NCBI GenBank assembly: GCA_034411955.1
Contig: DAOUMF010000062.1
Span: forward strand, 1 to 19,224
Direction: 5' to 3'
Length of the DNA: 19,224 nt
Source of the DNA: DAOUMF01 sp034411955
Lineage (GTDB): Bacteria; Chloroflexota; Dehalococcoidia; SM23-28-2; RBG-16-64-32
The notes below the pieces were generated by a model. It worked only from the letters and a program-made list of their open reading frames with translations. It was not told where the DNA came from and searched no databases. Position numbers and translations under genes: made by a program. This document shows positions 7,149-14,636 of the stretch, in pieces. Positions within the stretch are counted from its first letter, which is position 1; each line of letters starts with the position of its first letter.

Positions 7149-8738
7149 ATGCCAGACGCCACCTATGATGCGGTGATTATCGGGGCTGGTCACAACGGCA
7201 TGGCCCTGGGCGCTTACCTGGTCAAGTGCGGCTGGGACGTCGCCATCGTGGAGAAACGTGGTGAGGAGGGCGGCGGCCTGTGCACCGAGGAGTTGACCCG
7301 CCCCGGCTTCCTCCACAACGTCCACTGCAACTACCACACCCTGGTGGGGGTCTGCCCTGTCTACGACGACCTGGAGCTCACCAAGCACGGCCTCCGCTAC
7401 GTGCGGCCACCGGTGCAGATGGGCAGCGCCTTCTCTGACGGCACCGCCCTCACCGTCCACACCGACCTCGACAAGACCTGCGCCTCCATCGCCCGCTTCT
7501 CGCAGAAGGACGCCGACACCTTCCGCCGCCTGTACCAGGAGTCCAAGGGCTACATGGACATGATCCTCCGCACCCTCATGTACTCGCCCCCCATCTCCCT
7601 CACCGACATCACGAAGGCGCTGGTCGTCTGGGGCGTCGAGGACAAAGCCGAGTTCCTCAGCGTTCACCTGCGCCGCATGAGCATCAACGAGTTCCTGGAC
7701 GAGCACTTCGAGAACGACAAGGTCAAGGCCCACCTCGCCTTTCACGCCGCCCTGGGCGGCTACTCCACCGACCGCAAGGGGCTGGCCGTGTCGTTCCCGT
7801 TGCTGGTGGGCAAGATCGACAACTGGCACGTCTGCATCGGCGGCTCCCACGCCCTCGCCCACGCCATCTGGGAGGCTTTCGCCCAGACCGGCGGCCGGGT
7901 GTTCCTCAAGCACGGCGTGGAGGAGATCCTGATGGAGAACGGCAGGGCCGCCGGCGTTCGCCTGGAGGACGGCTCCACTATGAAGGCCCGCCACCTCGTG
8001 GCCTCCTCCGTCAGCCTGGAGCAGACGTTCCTCGACATGGTCCCCCGCGAAAGGCTCTCGGCCTCCTTCGTCAAGGAGGTGGAGGGCTTCCCCCACATGG
8101 ACTGGTCGTTCTTCTCCACCCACCTGGCGATGACCCGCGCCCCGGAGTACCGGGCCGCCGACTTCGACCCCGACGTCAACAAGGCCTGGGTGGTTAACCT
8201 GGGGTACGATAGCCCGGCGGACATCAACCGCCACTGGAAGGACGTGCGGGCCGGCAAGCTGGCTGACCCCAAGCCCAACTGCGCCGTGAACTCCCTGTTC
8301 GATCCCACCGACGCGCCGCCGGGTCACTACACTGGCCTGATGCGACAGTTCGCGCCCTTCAGTCTGGCCAGCGGCGGCCCCGAGGCCTGGGACGAGATGG
8401 CCGAGGGCTACGGCCGCCGTTGCATCGAGAGGTGGCAGGAGGCCGCCCCCAACCTGAACGACGGCGCCTTCATCGAGTGGACCACCTACACCCCCCTGGA
8501 CATCACCCGCCGCATCCCCAACATGATTCAGGGCGACTGGATGAGTGGCCTCATCGACCTCGGCAATATGTTGGACAATCGCCCCTTCGAGGAGCTATCC
8601 CAGTACCGCTCGCCGATCCCCAACCTCTACATGTGTGGGGCCACCCAGCACCCGCACGGCTTCGTCACCTTCGCTCCCGCCTACAACGCCCTCCAGGTTA
8701 TCGCTGAAGACTACGAGCTGGAGCGCTGGTGGAGGTGA
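7149..8738 (+). CDS. Phytoene dehydrogenase-like FAD-dependent oxidoreductase, copy A
   Basis: This 529-residue protein belongs to the CrtI/amine-oxidase-like FAD family, whose members desaturate, oxidise or isomerise hydrophobic substrates such as carotenoids and retinoids. The N-terminal Rossmann motif IIGAGHNG (residues 10-17) and acidic E35 bind the ADP part of FAD, followed by the GGG-containing loop after EKRGEE. The C-terminal FAD motif is YMCGATQHPHG...PAYNALQVIAEDY. It has no signal peptide or membrane helix. ATG at 7149 follows AAGGAG by six bases. It heads an operon: its stop codon overlaps the ribosome site of the next gene, and a paralog follows at 9252. The substrate cannot be read from the sequence; no carotenoid synthase or other carotenoid gene is nearby, so a role other than carotenoid synthesis is likely. 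Confidence 0.9.
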   Translation: MPDATYDAVIIGAGHNGMALGAYLVKCGWDVAIVEKRGEEGGGLCTEELTRPGFLHNVHCNYHTLVGVCPVYDDLELTKHGLRYVRPPVQMGSAFSDGTALTVHTDLDKTCASIARFSQKDADTFRRLYQESKGYMDMILRTLMYSPPISLTDITKALVVWGVEDKAEFLSVHLRRMSINEFLDEHFENDKVKAHLAFHAALGGYSTDRKGLAVSFPLLVGKIDNWHVCIGGSHALAHAIWEAFAQTGGRVFLKHGVEEILMENGRAAGVRLEDGSTMKARHLVASSVSLEQTFLDMVPRERLSASFVKEVEGFPHMDWSFFSTHLAMTRAPEYRAADFDPDVNKAWVVNLGYDSPADINRHWKDVRAGKLADPKPNCAVNSLFDPTDAPPGHYTGLMRQFAPFSLASGGPEAWDEMAEGYGRRCIERWQEAAPNLNDGAFIEWTTYTPLDITRRIPNMIQGDWMSGLIDLGNMLDNRPFEELSQYRSPIPNLYMCGATQHPHGFVTFAPAYNALQVIAEDYELERWWR

Positions 8739-8743
8739 CCCCG

Positions 8744-9238
8744 ATGGCGGAGCCCCCGCTCGTCCCTGTCCGCCTCGCTGATGGCGCGGACAGCGGCCTG
8801 GCCTCCATCGTGCAGCAGTACCTGGAGCAGGACCTGGAGGAGTTCCCTGACAAGAGGCGGCTGGCCAGGCGGCTGCGCGGCCGCCTGGCCATGACGGCCG
8901 CCGACTACGAGACGACGGTGACGGTGGAGTTCGGCGGTGGTGAGATCGCCATCTGGGACGGCGAGCGCCCACCCCTGGACGCCTCCATCGTCGGCCCCTA
9001 TCGGGGGCTGACGCGGCTGCTCCAGGGACGGACCAACCCGCTGGTGGAGCATCTTCGGGGCCGCTTGCACGTCCGGTCGAGCCTGCGGCGGCCGTTCTTC
9101 CCGCTGCGCGTCCACAGCCTGATGAAGCTACCGCCCGAGGAGAGGGCGCGCCGGCCGGTTGGGGCCTGGGTCCTGGCTGCGGCGGCGGGTGCAATTGTGG
9201 TCGGGGGCGCTGTCGCCCTTGCCCTGTGGTTGACCTGA
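8744..9238 (+). CDS. SCP2-like sterol/lipid-carrier protein with C-terminal membrane anchor
   Basis: This protein has 164 residues. Residues about 18-128 resemble an SCP2 (sterol carrier protein 2) fold: a TVTVEFGGGEIAIWDG strand pair at 58-73, DASIVGPYRGLTRLLQGRTN at 79-98 and a HLRGRLHVRSS strand at 103-113. SCP2 domains bind sterols, fatty acyl groups and other lipids in a hydrophobic tunnel. Residues about 139-163 (VGAWVLAAAAGAIVVGGAVA and following) form one membrane helix at the extreme C-terminus, so the domain is probably tail-anchored facing the cytoplasm. ATG at 8744 is chosen because GGAGGTGA at 8731-8738, overlapping the previous stop codon, is well placed; GTG at 8729 is an alternative. 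Its position between two FAD oxidoreductases suggests it presents a lipid-like substrate to them (inference). Confidence 0.72.
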   Translation: MAEPPLVPVRLADGADSGLASIVQQYLEQDLEEFPDKRRLARRLRGRLAMTAADYETTVTVEFGGGEIAIWDGERPPLDASIVGPYRGLTRLLQGRTNPLVEHLRGRLHVRSSLRRPFFPLRVHSLMKLPPEERARRPVGAWVLAAAAGAIVVGGAVALALWLT

Positions 9239-9251
9239 CGGAGGTAGGGCA

Positions 9252-10853
9252 ATGTCTGAGGCCAGCTACGACGCAGTGATCATCGGAGGGGGCCACAACG
9301 GCCTCTGCACGGCCGCCTACCTGGCCCGCGCCGGCCTCAAGGTGGGCGTCTTCGAGCGCCGCCACGAAGAGGCGGGCGGCGCCCACACGGAGGAGGCCAC
9401 CGAGCCCGGCTTCTGGCACAACCTCCACGCCCAGTACATGGAGTTCATCGACTACATGCCCTTCTACCATGACTTCGATCTCCCCCGCTTCGGTGCCCGC
9501 GTTATCAAGCCCGAAGCCCAGGTGGGCATCGCCTTCGCCGATGGCCGACCGCCCCTGATCATCTACACCCCGGACCTCGAGGAGCGGACGTACGCCAGCA
9601 TCGCCCGCTTCTCTAAGCACGACGCCGAGGTGTTCAACGAGATCCGCCGCAAGGTGATGGACAACGATAAGTATCTGGCCGCCCTCCTCTACTCGCCCGC
9701 GCCGGACGAGGCCCGCAACGAGCCTCCCCTTCCCTTCGTCGGCAAGCTGTGGGAGTTATGGATGGGTCTAGGCTTCAAGCCGGGGGAGTTCCAGAAGTCC
9801 CCCAAGGTCATCATCGACGAACTGTTCGAGTCTACGGAGCTGCGGGCCGTCCTCTACCGCCAGTGCATCGAATGGGGCTCCAACGTCCACTCCAGCAACG
9901 GCCTGGGATTCGTCCTCTCCGTCATCTGGTTGTGCGGCATCCACTACATGTCGGTCGGAGGCACCCACACCCTGGGCCACGCTATGGCCAGCGCAGCCCT
10001 CCACGAGGGGGTGGACCTGCGCTACAACCACCACGTCCGCGGCATCCTCACCAAGAACGGTGTCGCCACCGGCGTCCGCCTCGACGACGGCCGCGAGATC
10101 GAGGCGCGGATCGTCGCCTCCAACGCCGACCCCCGCACAACGTTCATGGAGCTTCTCGGTTGGGACAAGCTCTCCCTGTTCCGCAAGGAGCGCCTCTCTA
10201 ACTGGCGCTTCGGCCCGGAGCACGTGCTGGGCACACCCTCCTTCGCCCTTCATGACCCGCCGGACTACAAGTCCGCCAAGCACGACCCGGACATCAACCG
10301 CTGCTTCTACACCATCGTCGGCTACGAGAACCACCACGAGGTGTCGGAGTACATCCTTCAGGCCTACGGGGGCCGCATCCCCGAGACGCCTGGCGCAGGC
10401 ACTTGGGTGAACACTCTGTGGGACCCCAGTCAGGCCCCGCCTGGCAAGCATGCCATGAACGGCTGGTTCTTCTTCCCCAAGGCCTCCTGCCTCTCTCCCC
10501 AGGAGTGGGACGAGGTCCGTGCCACCTACAACGACCGCTTCCTCGACTTGTGGGTGAAGTACGCGCCCAACATGACCCGCGAGAACGTCATCGCCAACAA
10601 GCTATACGTACCCTTCGACATCGAGAAGAGGATCGGCATGCCGGAGGGCGACTTCTCCCACGGCCGTCCCGGCTACATCGCCCTTGGCGTGCCCCGAGCC
10701 CATCCACACCGTACGGAGGTCGAAGGGCTGTATATGTGCGGCGCCTCCAGCAGCGGCGGTATCAGCTCCGCCCCCGGCTACAACGCTTTCAAGGTCATCG
10801 CCCAAGACCACGACCTGCCCGAGATTTGGAAGAGGGACGACCGGATCTACTGA
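9252..10853 (+). CDS. Phytoene dehydrogenase-like FAD-dependent oxidoreductase, copy B
   Basis: This 533-residue protein is a diverged paralog of the enzyme at 7149, with the same domain order. The FAD-binding IIGGGHNG is at residues 10-17, E35 ends the second strand, and AGGAHTEE follows. The C-terminal FAD motif is YMCGASSSGGISSAPGYNAF followed by KVIAQDHDL. Shared landmarks such as YASIARFSKHDAEVF and TWVNTLWDPSQAPPGKH match CASIARFSQKDADTF and NSLFDPTDAPPGHY of copy A, so the pair arose by duplication and may form a heteromer or act in sequence (inference). ATG at 9252 follows GGAGGT by six bases. No signal peptide or membrane helix is seen. The gene starts 13 bp after the SCP2-anchor gene and 13 bp before a second SCP2-like gene. 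Confidence 0.9.
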   Translation: MSEASYDAVIIGGGHNGLCTAAYLARAGLKVGVFERRHEEAGGAHTEEATEPGFWHNLHAQYMEFIDYMPFYHDFDLPRFGARVIKPEAQVGIAFADGRPPLIIYTPDLEERTYASIARFSKHDAEVFNEIRRKVMDNDKYLAALLYSPAPDEARNEPPLPFVGKLWELWMGLGFKPGEFQKSPKVIIDELFESTELRAVLYRQCIEWGSNVHSSNGLGFVLSVIWLCGIHYMSVGGTHTLGHAMASAALHEGVDLRYNHHVRGILTKNGVATGVRLDDGREIEARIVASNADPRTTFMELLGWDKLSLFRKERLSNWRFGPEHVLGTPSFALHDPPDYKSAKHDPDINRCFYTIVGYENHHEVSEYILQAYGGRIPETPGAGTWVNTLWDPSQAPPGKHAMNGWFFFPKASCLSPQEWDEVRATYNDRFLDLWVKYAPNMTRENVIANKLYVPFDIEKRIGMPEGDFSHGRPGYIALGVPRAHPHRTEVEGLYMCGASSSGGISSAPGYNAFKVIAQDHDLPEIWKRDDRIY

Positions 10854-10866
10854 GAGGACAAGCGCT

Positions 10867-11319
10867 ATGCCTGCCATCTACACCAAGGAGTGGTACGACG
10901 AACTGAAGAACCTCCTCAACAGCAACGATGAGGTCGAGAAGAACGCCCCCCGCGGCAAGATCAAGGTTCTGGCCGAGCTACGAGGCGAGGGCCAGTCCCC
11001 CTACCTGACGGACGGCCAGAGGCTGTTCTTCGTCGTCGATCTGGACGATGGCAAGTGCACCGACTACCACGAGGTGGCTGAGCCGCCGCCGCGCAAGGAG
11101 TTCGACTTCATCTTCGAGGTGCCGGCCACGGTGTTCGAGGGGGTGTCGGCAGGGATCGTGGACCCGGTGGAGGCCGGCCTTAAGGGAACGATCAAGATCA
11201 CCGGCGACATGCGCATCCTTATCAAGCACGCTGAGCTGGTAAACGTTGTGCATGAAGTCTATGCCAGGGAGGTGGAGACCACCTGGCCCAAGGGCAAGCC
11301 CCCTTACTCGGGGGACTAG
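10867..11319 (+). CDS. SCP2-like sterol/lipid-carrier protein, soluble
   Basis: This 150-residue protein has an SCP2-type fold across its length: RLFFVVDLDDGKCTDYHEV (residues 52-70), then FDFIFEVPATVFEGVSAG (79-96), then VEAGLKGTIKITGDMRILIK (101-120), which is the typical late strand-helix of SCP2 domains. Unlike the protein at 8744 it has no membrane segment. The start at 10867 is preceded by AGAGGA; a longer frame running back into the FAD gene is not used. It lies 13 bp after FAD oxidoreductase B, so the operon holds two oxidoreductases and two lipid carriers in alternation. An acidic/aromatic N-terminal helix (YTKEWYDELKNLLN) precedes the domain. Its ligand is unknown. Confidence 0.75.
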   Translation: MPAIYTKEWYDELKNLLNSNDEVEKNAPRGKIKVLAELRGEGQSPYLTDGQRLFFVVDLDDGKCTDYHEVAEPPPRKEFDFIFEVPATVFEGVSAGIVDPVEAGLKGTIKITGDMRILIKHAELVNVVHEVYAREVETTWPKGKPPYSGD

Positions 11320-11389
11320 GGTCTCGCCCGGCGCGACCCGTCCGCCTTAGAATGGGCGCAGCCCAGCCCTTGTGCAAGGAGGCCTGCCC

Positions 11390-11704
11390 ATGAGAGAACT
11401 GCCGGAGCCCTTCCAGAAGCTCGGTCGAGATCATCCCAACGTTCATCAGGCGTACGAAGCGCTGGCCGCGGCCGCCCACGAATCCGGCCCCCTGGACGAG
11501 CGCACCCGCCGACTGGTGAAGCTGGCCATCGCCGTAGGGGCCCGCATGGAGGGAGCGGTGCGCTCGCATACGTGGCAGGCCAAAGAGGCGGGTGTCACCG
11601 AAGCGGAGCTGGACCACGTGGTGCTGCTAGCCCTGACCACCATCGGCCTGCCCTCCACGGTGGCGGCGCGGACCTGGGTAGCCTCGGCCCTGTCCCAGGC
11701 CTAG
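11390..11704 (+). CDS. Carboxymuconolactone decarboxylase family protein lacking the redox cysteines
   Basis: This 104-residue all-helical protein matches the CMD/AhpD-like family: LVKLAIAVGARMEGAVRSHT (residues 42-61), then a WQAKEAGVTEAELDHVVLLA helix and TTIGLPSTVAARTWV. In AhpD-type members a C-x2-C-x3-H motif does redox work; here the two cysteine positions are Met53 and Ala56, while His60 remains, so peroxidase activity is not expected. ATG at 11390 has AAGGAGG seven bases upstream, better than the GTG at 11372. It is 70 bp behind the SCP2 gene, with a lone TAGAAT -10-like box at 11348, so it may be read with that operon or on its own. Its role is unknown; lyase, isomerase or scaffold functions are all possible in this family. 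Confidence 0.8.
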   Translation: MRELPEPFQKLGRDHPNVHQAYEALAAAAHESGPLDERTRRLVKLAIAVGARMEGAVRSHTWQAKEAGVTEAELDHVVLLALTTIGLPSTVAARTWVASALSQA

Positions 11705-11723
11705 GCCACTGCGCGGGCAGCGT

Positions 11724-11741
11724 GCTCCCCCCGGCGGGAGC
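11724..11741. terminator. Hairpin between convergent genes
   Basis: GCTCCC (11724-11729) and GGGAGC (11736-11741) form a 6 bp stem with a 6-base loop. It lies in the 41 bp gap between the convergent CMD-family gene and mobB, where a two-way terminator would be expected, but no T-run follows on either strand. Confidence 0.35.
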
Positions 11742-11745
11742 GTTA

Positions 11746-12282
11746 TCAGGGCGTTTCCGTCTCTCGTGGAGAGCTATCCGCTGTGGCCGGTGCCAGGCCG
11801 AAGCGGCGCTCCAGGAGGTCGGCCACGCCCTGGGCGTCGTCCAGCCCGAAGTGGGGGATGTCCACCTCGAACCGCTGATCGGTCACCAGGGCCAGGAGGT
11901 CCTGCGGTGGCGTCACCAGCTCGCTCCCAAAGTCCCGGCGCGACACCTCGATCTTCGCTTTGGCTGCCTGCCGGTAGCCCTCGGTGAGGATGACGTCCAC
12001 TCGGTCCGATACCATCGCCGCCAGCTCATCGAGGGACCGCTCCTCGCGCACGTTCTCCAGGAGTGCGAGCCTGTGGGCGGCGGAGATCATCACCACGTCA
12101 CTGCCGGCCTCGGCCAGACGGTAGGTGTCCTTGCCCGGTTGATCCATCTGGAAGTTGTGGGCGTCATGCTTGATGGCGGCCACACGGTAGCCGCGGCGCT
12201 TCAGCTCGCGGACGAGCTTCTCTAGGAGGGTGGTCTTTCCGACGCCGGAGTTCCCGACGACGCTGATTATGGGGACTAGCAT
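11746..12282 (-). CDS. mobB: Molybdopterin-guanine dinucleotide biosynthesis protein B
   Basis: This 178-residue GTP-binding protein assists MobA in attaching GMP to molybdopterin, making the MGD cofactor that type II DMSO reductase-family enzymes need. The Walker A loop is GNSGVGKTT (residues 10-18). The family segment IKHDAHNFQMDQPGKDTYRL covers 38-57 and AEAG follows. TEGYR at 100-104 is the MobB signature near the second nucleotide site. The length is normal for MobB; the last ~15 residues are low-complexity. ATG at 12282 follows AGAGG. It stands alone on the minus strand, 5 kb from the molybdoenzyme operon and not in it, but the linkage fits a shared job. No mobA or other moa/moe gene is seen here. 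Confidence 0.92.
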   Translation of the reverse strand: MLVPIISVVGNSGVGKTTLLEKLVRELKRRGYRVAAIKHDAHNFQMDQPGKDTYRLAEAGSDVVMISAAHRLALLENVREERSLDELAAMVSDRVDVILTEGYRQAAKAKIEVSRRDFGSELVTPPQDLLALVTDQRFEVDIPHFGLDDAQGVADLLERRFGLAPATADSSPRETETP

Positions 12283-12421
12283 CGGCAGCCTCTGAGCGTG
12301 AGCGTTGCGCCGCGGAGGGCCGGTAAAGGAGCGTTTGCTGATAGGCCAGCCCTGCGGCGGTCCACCGCGAGCTTACGGCCCCGGGCGATGCCTTGTCTGT
12401 CGGGTAGGGCCGCTACCAAGG

Positions 12422-12438
12422 GTAAGGTTTTCCCTTAC
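12422..12438 (-). terminator. Weak hairpin downstream of the Lgt-like gene
   Basis: GTAAGG (12422-12427) and CCTTAC (12433-12438) form a 6 bp stem around a 5-base loop, starting about 28 bases past the stop codon of the gene ending at 12466. No T-run follows on the minus strand, so termination is only a suggestion. The rest of the 183 bp gap to mobB shows nothing recognisable. Confidence 0.25.
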
Positions 12439-12465
12439 ATAACCCGGTGTCTGCGACTCGCACCG

Positions 12466-13416
12466 CTACCAGCGGCCTATTGATCCACGATGGAGGGAGT
12501 AGGAGAGGAACACAAGGGCCGCACAGATGGTGAGGAGAGGAAGGAGGATGAGGGCACGCGCGTCGGCGTCTCCGATTGAGGGGGAAGCGGGACCGGAGGC
12601 GGTCGATAAGGCCACAAGCAGGGCGACGCCGGCGCCGGCTTCCAGTACGCTGAGCCACTGGTTGCGGAACAGAGGCCCAATACGGTGCTCGCCCAAATCG
12701 TAGCGCAGAAACTCCAGGAGGAAGCGGCCGCTCCCGTAAACCACGAGGTAGAGGGCGGCGGGAACACCTTCGCGGCTGCCGGCCAGAGCGACGCCGTTGA
12801 GCAGGATGAAGAGCCCGAAGTTTAAGGCGGCTTCGTACAGGGGGACGGGATGGATGGGCGTGCCCCGCAGCCCAGCCGACCAAGCCGCCTTGGCCAGAGG
12901 GTTGTCGTAGCGGATGGCCAGCGGGGACTGGCTGGGGCGACCGAAGCAGCAACCGAAGGTGAGACAGCCGATGCGGGCCACAGCGTGGGTGAGGGTGCCC
13001 CCTAGCACGGTCGCGTCGATGAGCAACAGCAGCGACCGACCGGAGAGCACGGCGTACAGCACGAGCCCGACGGCGATGGCGATGAAGCCACCCCAGGACG
13101 CGAACTCCACGGTACGCAGAGTCTCGCCCGTCCGCTGGAGAAGGTTGGGCAGTCGCCACGGTAACAGGAAGGCGCGGGCGAACACAACGTGACCGACGAG
13201 GATCCCGGCCAGGAGCAGCGCCACATCGAGGAGCGGCAAACCGTGGCCGAGGAGGATGGCCGACGCCCACAGGCCGCCCAGGAAGGCGCCGATGGCCGCG
13301 AACAGGCCGAGGGTGACGAAGATGTATTCGCCAGCCCGAAACAGCACTGTCCAGTTGGCCAGACTGTGTAGCGCACCGTGCGACGAAGGCACAGTCACTC
13401 TCTGGGAAGTGGTCAT
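12466..13416 (-). CDS. lgt: Prolipoprotein diacylglyceryl transferase-like membrane protein
   Basis: This 316-residue polytopic membrane protein has about seven hydrophobic segments. Lgt transfers diacylglycerol from phosphatidylglycerol to the lipobox cysteine of prelipoproteins. The family signatures are HAVARIGCLTFGCCFGRP (about 144-161) with the downstream IHPVPLYEA, and GSGRFLLEFLRYD, the C-terminal arginine motif. The GCCFG version of the first motif, lacking the Asn of the E. coli enzyme, is found in other Lgt-like proteins. The N-terminal ~25 residues before LFRAGEYIF are hydrophilic. ATG at 13416 has no ribosome site; TATCTT at 13424-13429 lies just upstream, so a leaderless message is possible. 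No lipoprotein gene is adjacent. It could be the housekeeping Lgt or a specialised paralog, which cannot be told from one window. Confidence 0.8.
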   Translation of the reverse strand: MTTSQRVTVPSSHGALHSLANWTVLFRAGEYIFVTLGLFAAIGAFLGGLWASAILLGHGLPLLDVALLLAGILVGHVVFARAFLLPWRLPNLLQRTGETLRTVEFASWGGFIAIAVGLVLYAVLSGRSLLLLIDATVLGGTLTHAVARIGCLTFGCCFGRPSQSPLAIRYDNPLAKAAWSAGLRGTPIHPVPLYEAALNFGLFILLNGVALAGSREGVPAALYLVVYGSGRFLLEFLRYDLGEHRIGPLFRNQWLSVLEAGAGVALLVALSTASGPASPSIGDADARALILLPLLTICAALVFLSYSLHRGSIGRW

Positions 13417-13453
13417 GATCTAAGAAGATAGTGCCAGCTTGGGGCAGGGAAAG

Positions 13454-13497
13454 TCTGTCAGGCGTCGCCGCATCAGGCGTGGGGTGAAACCCCACGC
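13454..13497. repeat. Hairpin repeat related to the 6803-6873 palindrome
   Basis: GCGTGGGGT (13477-13485) and ACCCCACGC (13489-13497) make a perfect 9 bp stem with a GAA loop. TCTGTCAGGCG at 13454-13464 matches 9 of 11 bases of the left arm of the palindrome at 6803, and the offset to the hairpin is similar (23 versus 25 bases). AAACCCCACRCTA is shared by both hairpins. The right terminal arm is not recognisable, so this copy looks partial. It abuts the stop codon of the PLP gene (13497-13499) and may also end its transcript, though no T-run follows. Confidence 0.5.
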
Positions 13498-14522
13498 TAG
13501 GCGGAGTTCGGCAGAGGGTGCGCGTTCAAGGTATGCCAGTAAAGCAGCGGGCCAGGTAGGTCGGCCCGCTCGATGAGAGCGGCGACCGTCTTGGCGGTGT
13601 AGGTCGAATCGAGGGTCAGCCCCTCCAGGCGCGAGAGGAGGTTCTTCGCCTCCTCGCCCTTCGCCGTCGGGTGGCCGTAGCGCCGCGTTTCGGCATCCGA
13701 GATGACGGTTAGGTCGTCCGGTCGGAAGGAGACGAGCGGGATGGAGGCGCCGCGACGGCGCAGGAGCCGGGCTGTAGCGTTCGCCAGGCGGGCCACTCCG
13801 CCGGCTCCCACCGTCGGCGTGTCGGACACCTGGACGGCAACGACGGACGTGTCGAGGTGGGCCAGCCGCAGCCCCAGGAGCAGGCCGGCGGCGCTGCCGT
13901 TGGAGCCCAGGGGCAACAGAATCGCCCGCGGCTGGGGCAGGAGCCCCCCGCGGATGTCGTCAGCCAACTCGAACGCGGCGTTGACGTAGCCGACGCTGCC
14001 CACCGGCGTCGAGGCGCCGGGCCAGAGGACATACGGCGGGCGCGGCGGGAGACCGAATCGGGTGTAGCGTAGAATCAGCCAGGCCGCTCGAACCACCGCC
14101 CATGAGAGGCTGCCCGCACGCACGGCGCGGGTGCCGGCCAACTCCAGTTGGCGTAGGTTGACCCGCACTTCGTCCGTCTCCGGCTGCTCAACGAGGACGG
14201 CGGCCACCCGGATACCCAGTTCGCGGCCGTAGAGGGTGGTGGCCAGGCAGTGGTGGCTGCCGGTGCCGCCGAAGGTGAGGATGGTTGAGAGGCGGCGGCG
14301 CAGGACATCGGCGAGGACGAACTCCAGTTTCCGTATCTTGTTCCCGCCGTATATGGTGCCCAGCAGGCCGTCGTTCTTCAGCCACAGATCGGGCCGGCCC
14401 AGGTGCTCTTCCAGGGCGGTGAGTCGGCGCACGGGGCTGGGGCCCGACGACAGGACCACTCGCGGCAGCGATGCCTCCAGTTCAGGGTAGACGGCGAACA
14501 GAGGGAAGCTTGTGGCGGACAT
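13497..14522 (-). CDS. PLP-dependent ACC deaminase / D-cysteine desulfhydrase family protein
   Basis: This 341-residue protein is a fold-type II PLP enzyme. YGGNKIRKLEFVL (residues 58-70) is the family's cofactor motif, and K62 is the expected Schiff-base lysine. The next active-site loop reads GGTGSHHCLAT (85-95) where ACC deaminase and D-cysteine desulfhydrase have GG-x-QSNH/Q, so the substrate is probably different or broader. LLPLGSNGSAAGLLLGL at about 199-215 is the phosphate-binding glycine/serine loop. ATG at 14522 has only a weak ribosome site but lies behind a good promoter. It seems to be a single-gene unit, with a hairpin right at its stop codon. Related proteins release ammonia plus a keto acid, or sulfide, from small amino acids; I would not choose between these. 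Confidence 0.85.
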   Translation of the reverse strand: MSATSFPLFAVYPELEASLPRVVLSSGPSPVRRLTALEEHLGRPDLWLKNDGLLGTIYGGNKIRKLEFVLADVLRRRLSTILTFGGTGSHHCLATTLYGRELGIRVAAVLVEQPETDEVRVNLRQLELAGTRAVRAGSLSWAVVRAAWLILRYTRFGLPPRPPYVLWPGASTPVGSVGYVNAAFELADDIRGGLLPQPRAILLPLGSNGSAAGLLLGLRLAHLDTSVVAVQVSDTPTVGAGGVARLANATARLLRRRGASIPLVSFRPDDLTVISDAETRRYGHPTAKGEEAKNLLSRLEGLTLDSTYTAKTVAALIERADLPGPLLYWHTLNAHPLPNSA

Positions 14523-14551
14523 CGGGTGAACGGTGACAGGTTGCGACCCCC

Positions 14552-14580
14552 ATAGTGCGCGAGCGCCGCTGAGTTGTCAA
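14552..14580 (-). promoter_or_regulatory. Sigma70-like promoter of the PLP enzyme gene
   Basis: On the minus strand TTGACA (14580-14575) is followed, after exactly 17 bp, by CACTAT (14557-14552), which keeps the key A2 and T6 of the -10 box. The predicted message would begin about 23 bases before the ATG at 14522. Confidence 0.45.
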
Positions 14581-14636
14581 CGTCCCCCAGGCCGCCAGCG
14601 TGCCCTCTACGACACGAGGGTGAACCCGAGCAAGCC

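Noticed and set aside
6903..8327. A 474-residue open frame on the minus strand, antisense to FAD oxidoreductase A
   Set aside because: It is a shadow of a GC-rich gene: composition is dominated by Val, Gly, Ala, Glu and His with no domain, and the plus-strand gene has clear FAD motifs and a ribosome site.
8595..9620. A 341-residue minus-strand frame over the SCP2 gene
   Set aside because: Low-complexity Arg/Gly/Ala/Pro composition with no motif; antisense to genes with good ribosome sites.
11299..11315. CCCCC/GGGGG hairpin at the end of the soluble SCP2 gene as a terminator
   Set aside because: Only 5 bp, within the coding region, with no T-run; likely chance in GC-rich DNA.
12413..13495. 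A 360-residue minus-strand frame overlapping the Lgt-like gene
   Set aside because: Arg/Pro/His-rich out-of-frame shadow; the Lgt frame has family motifs and membrane segments.
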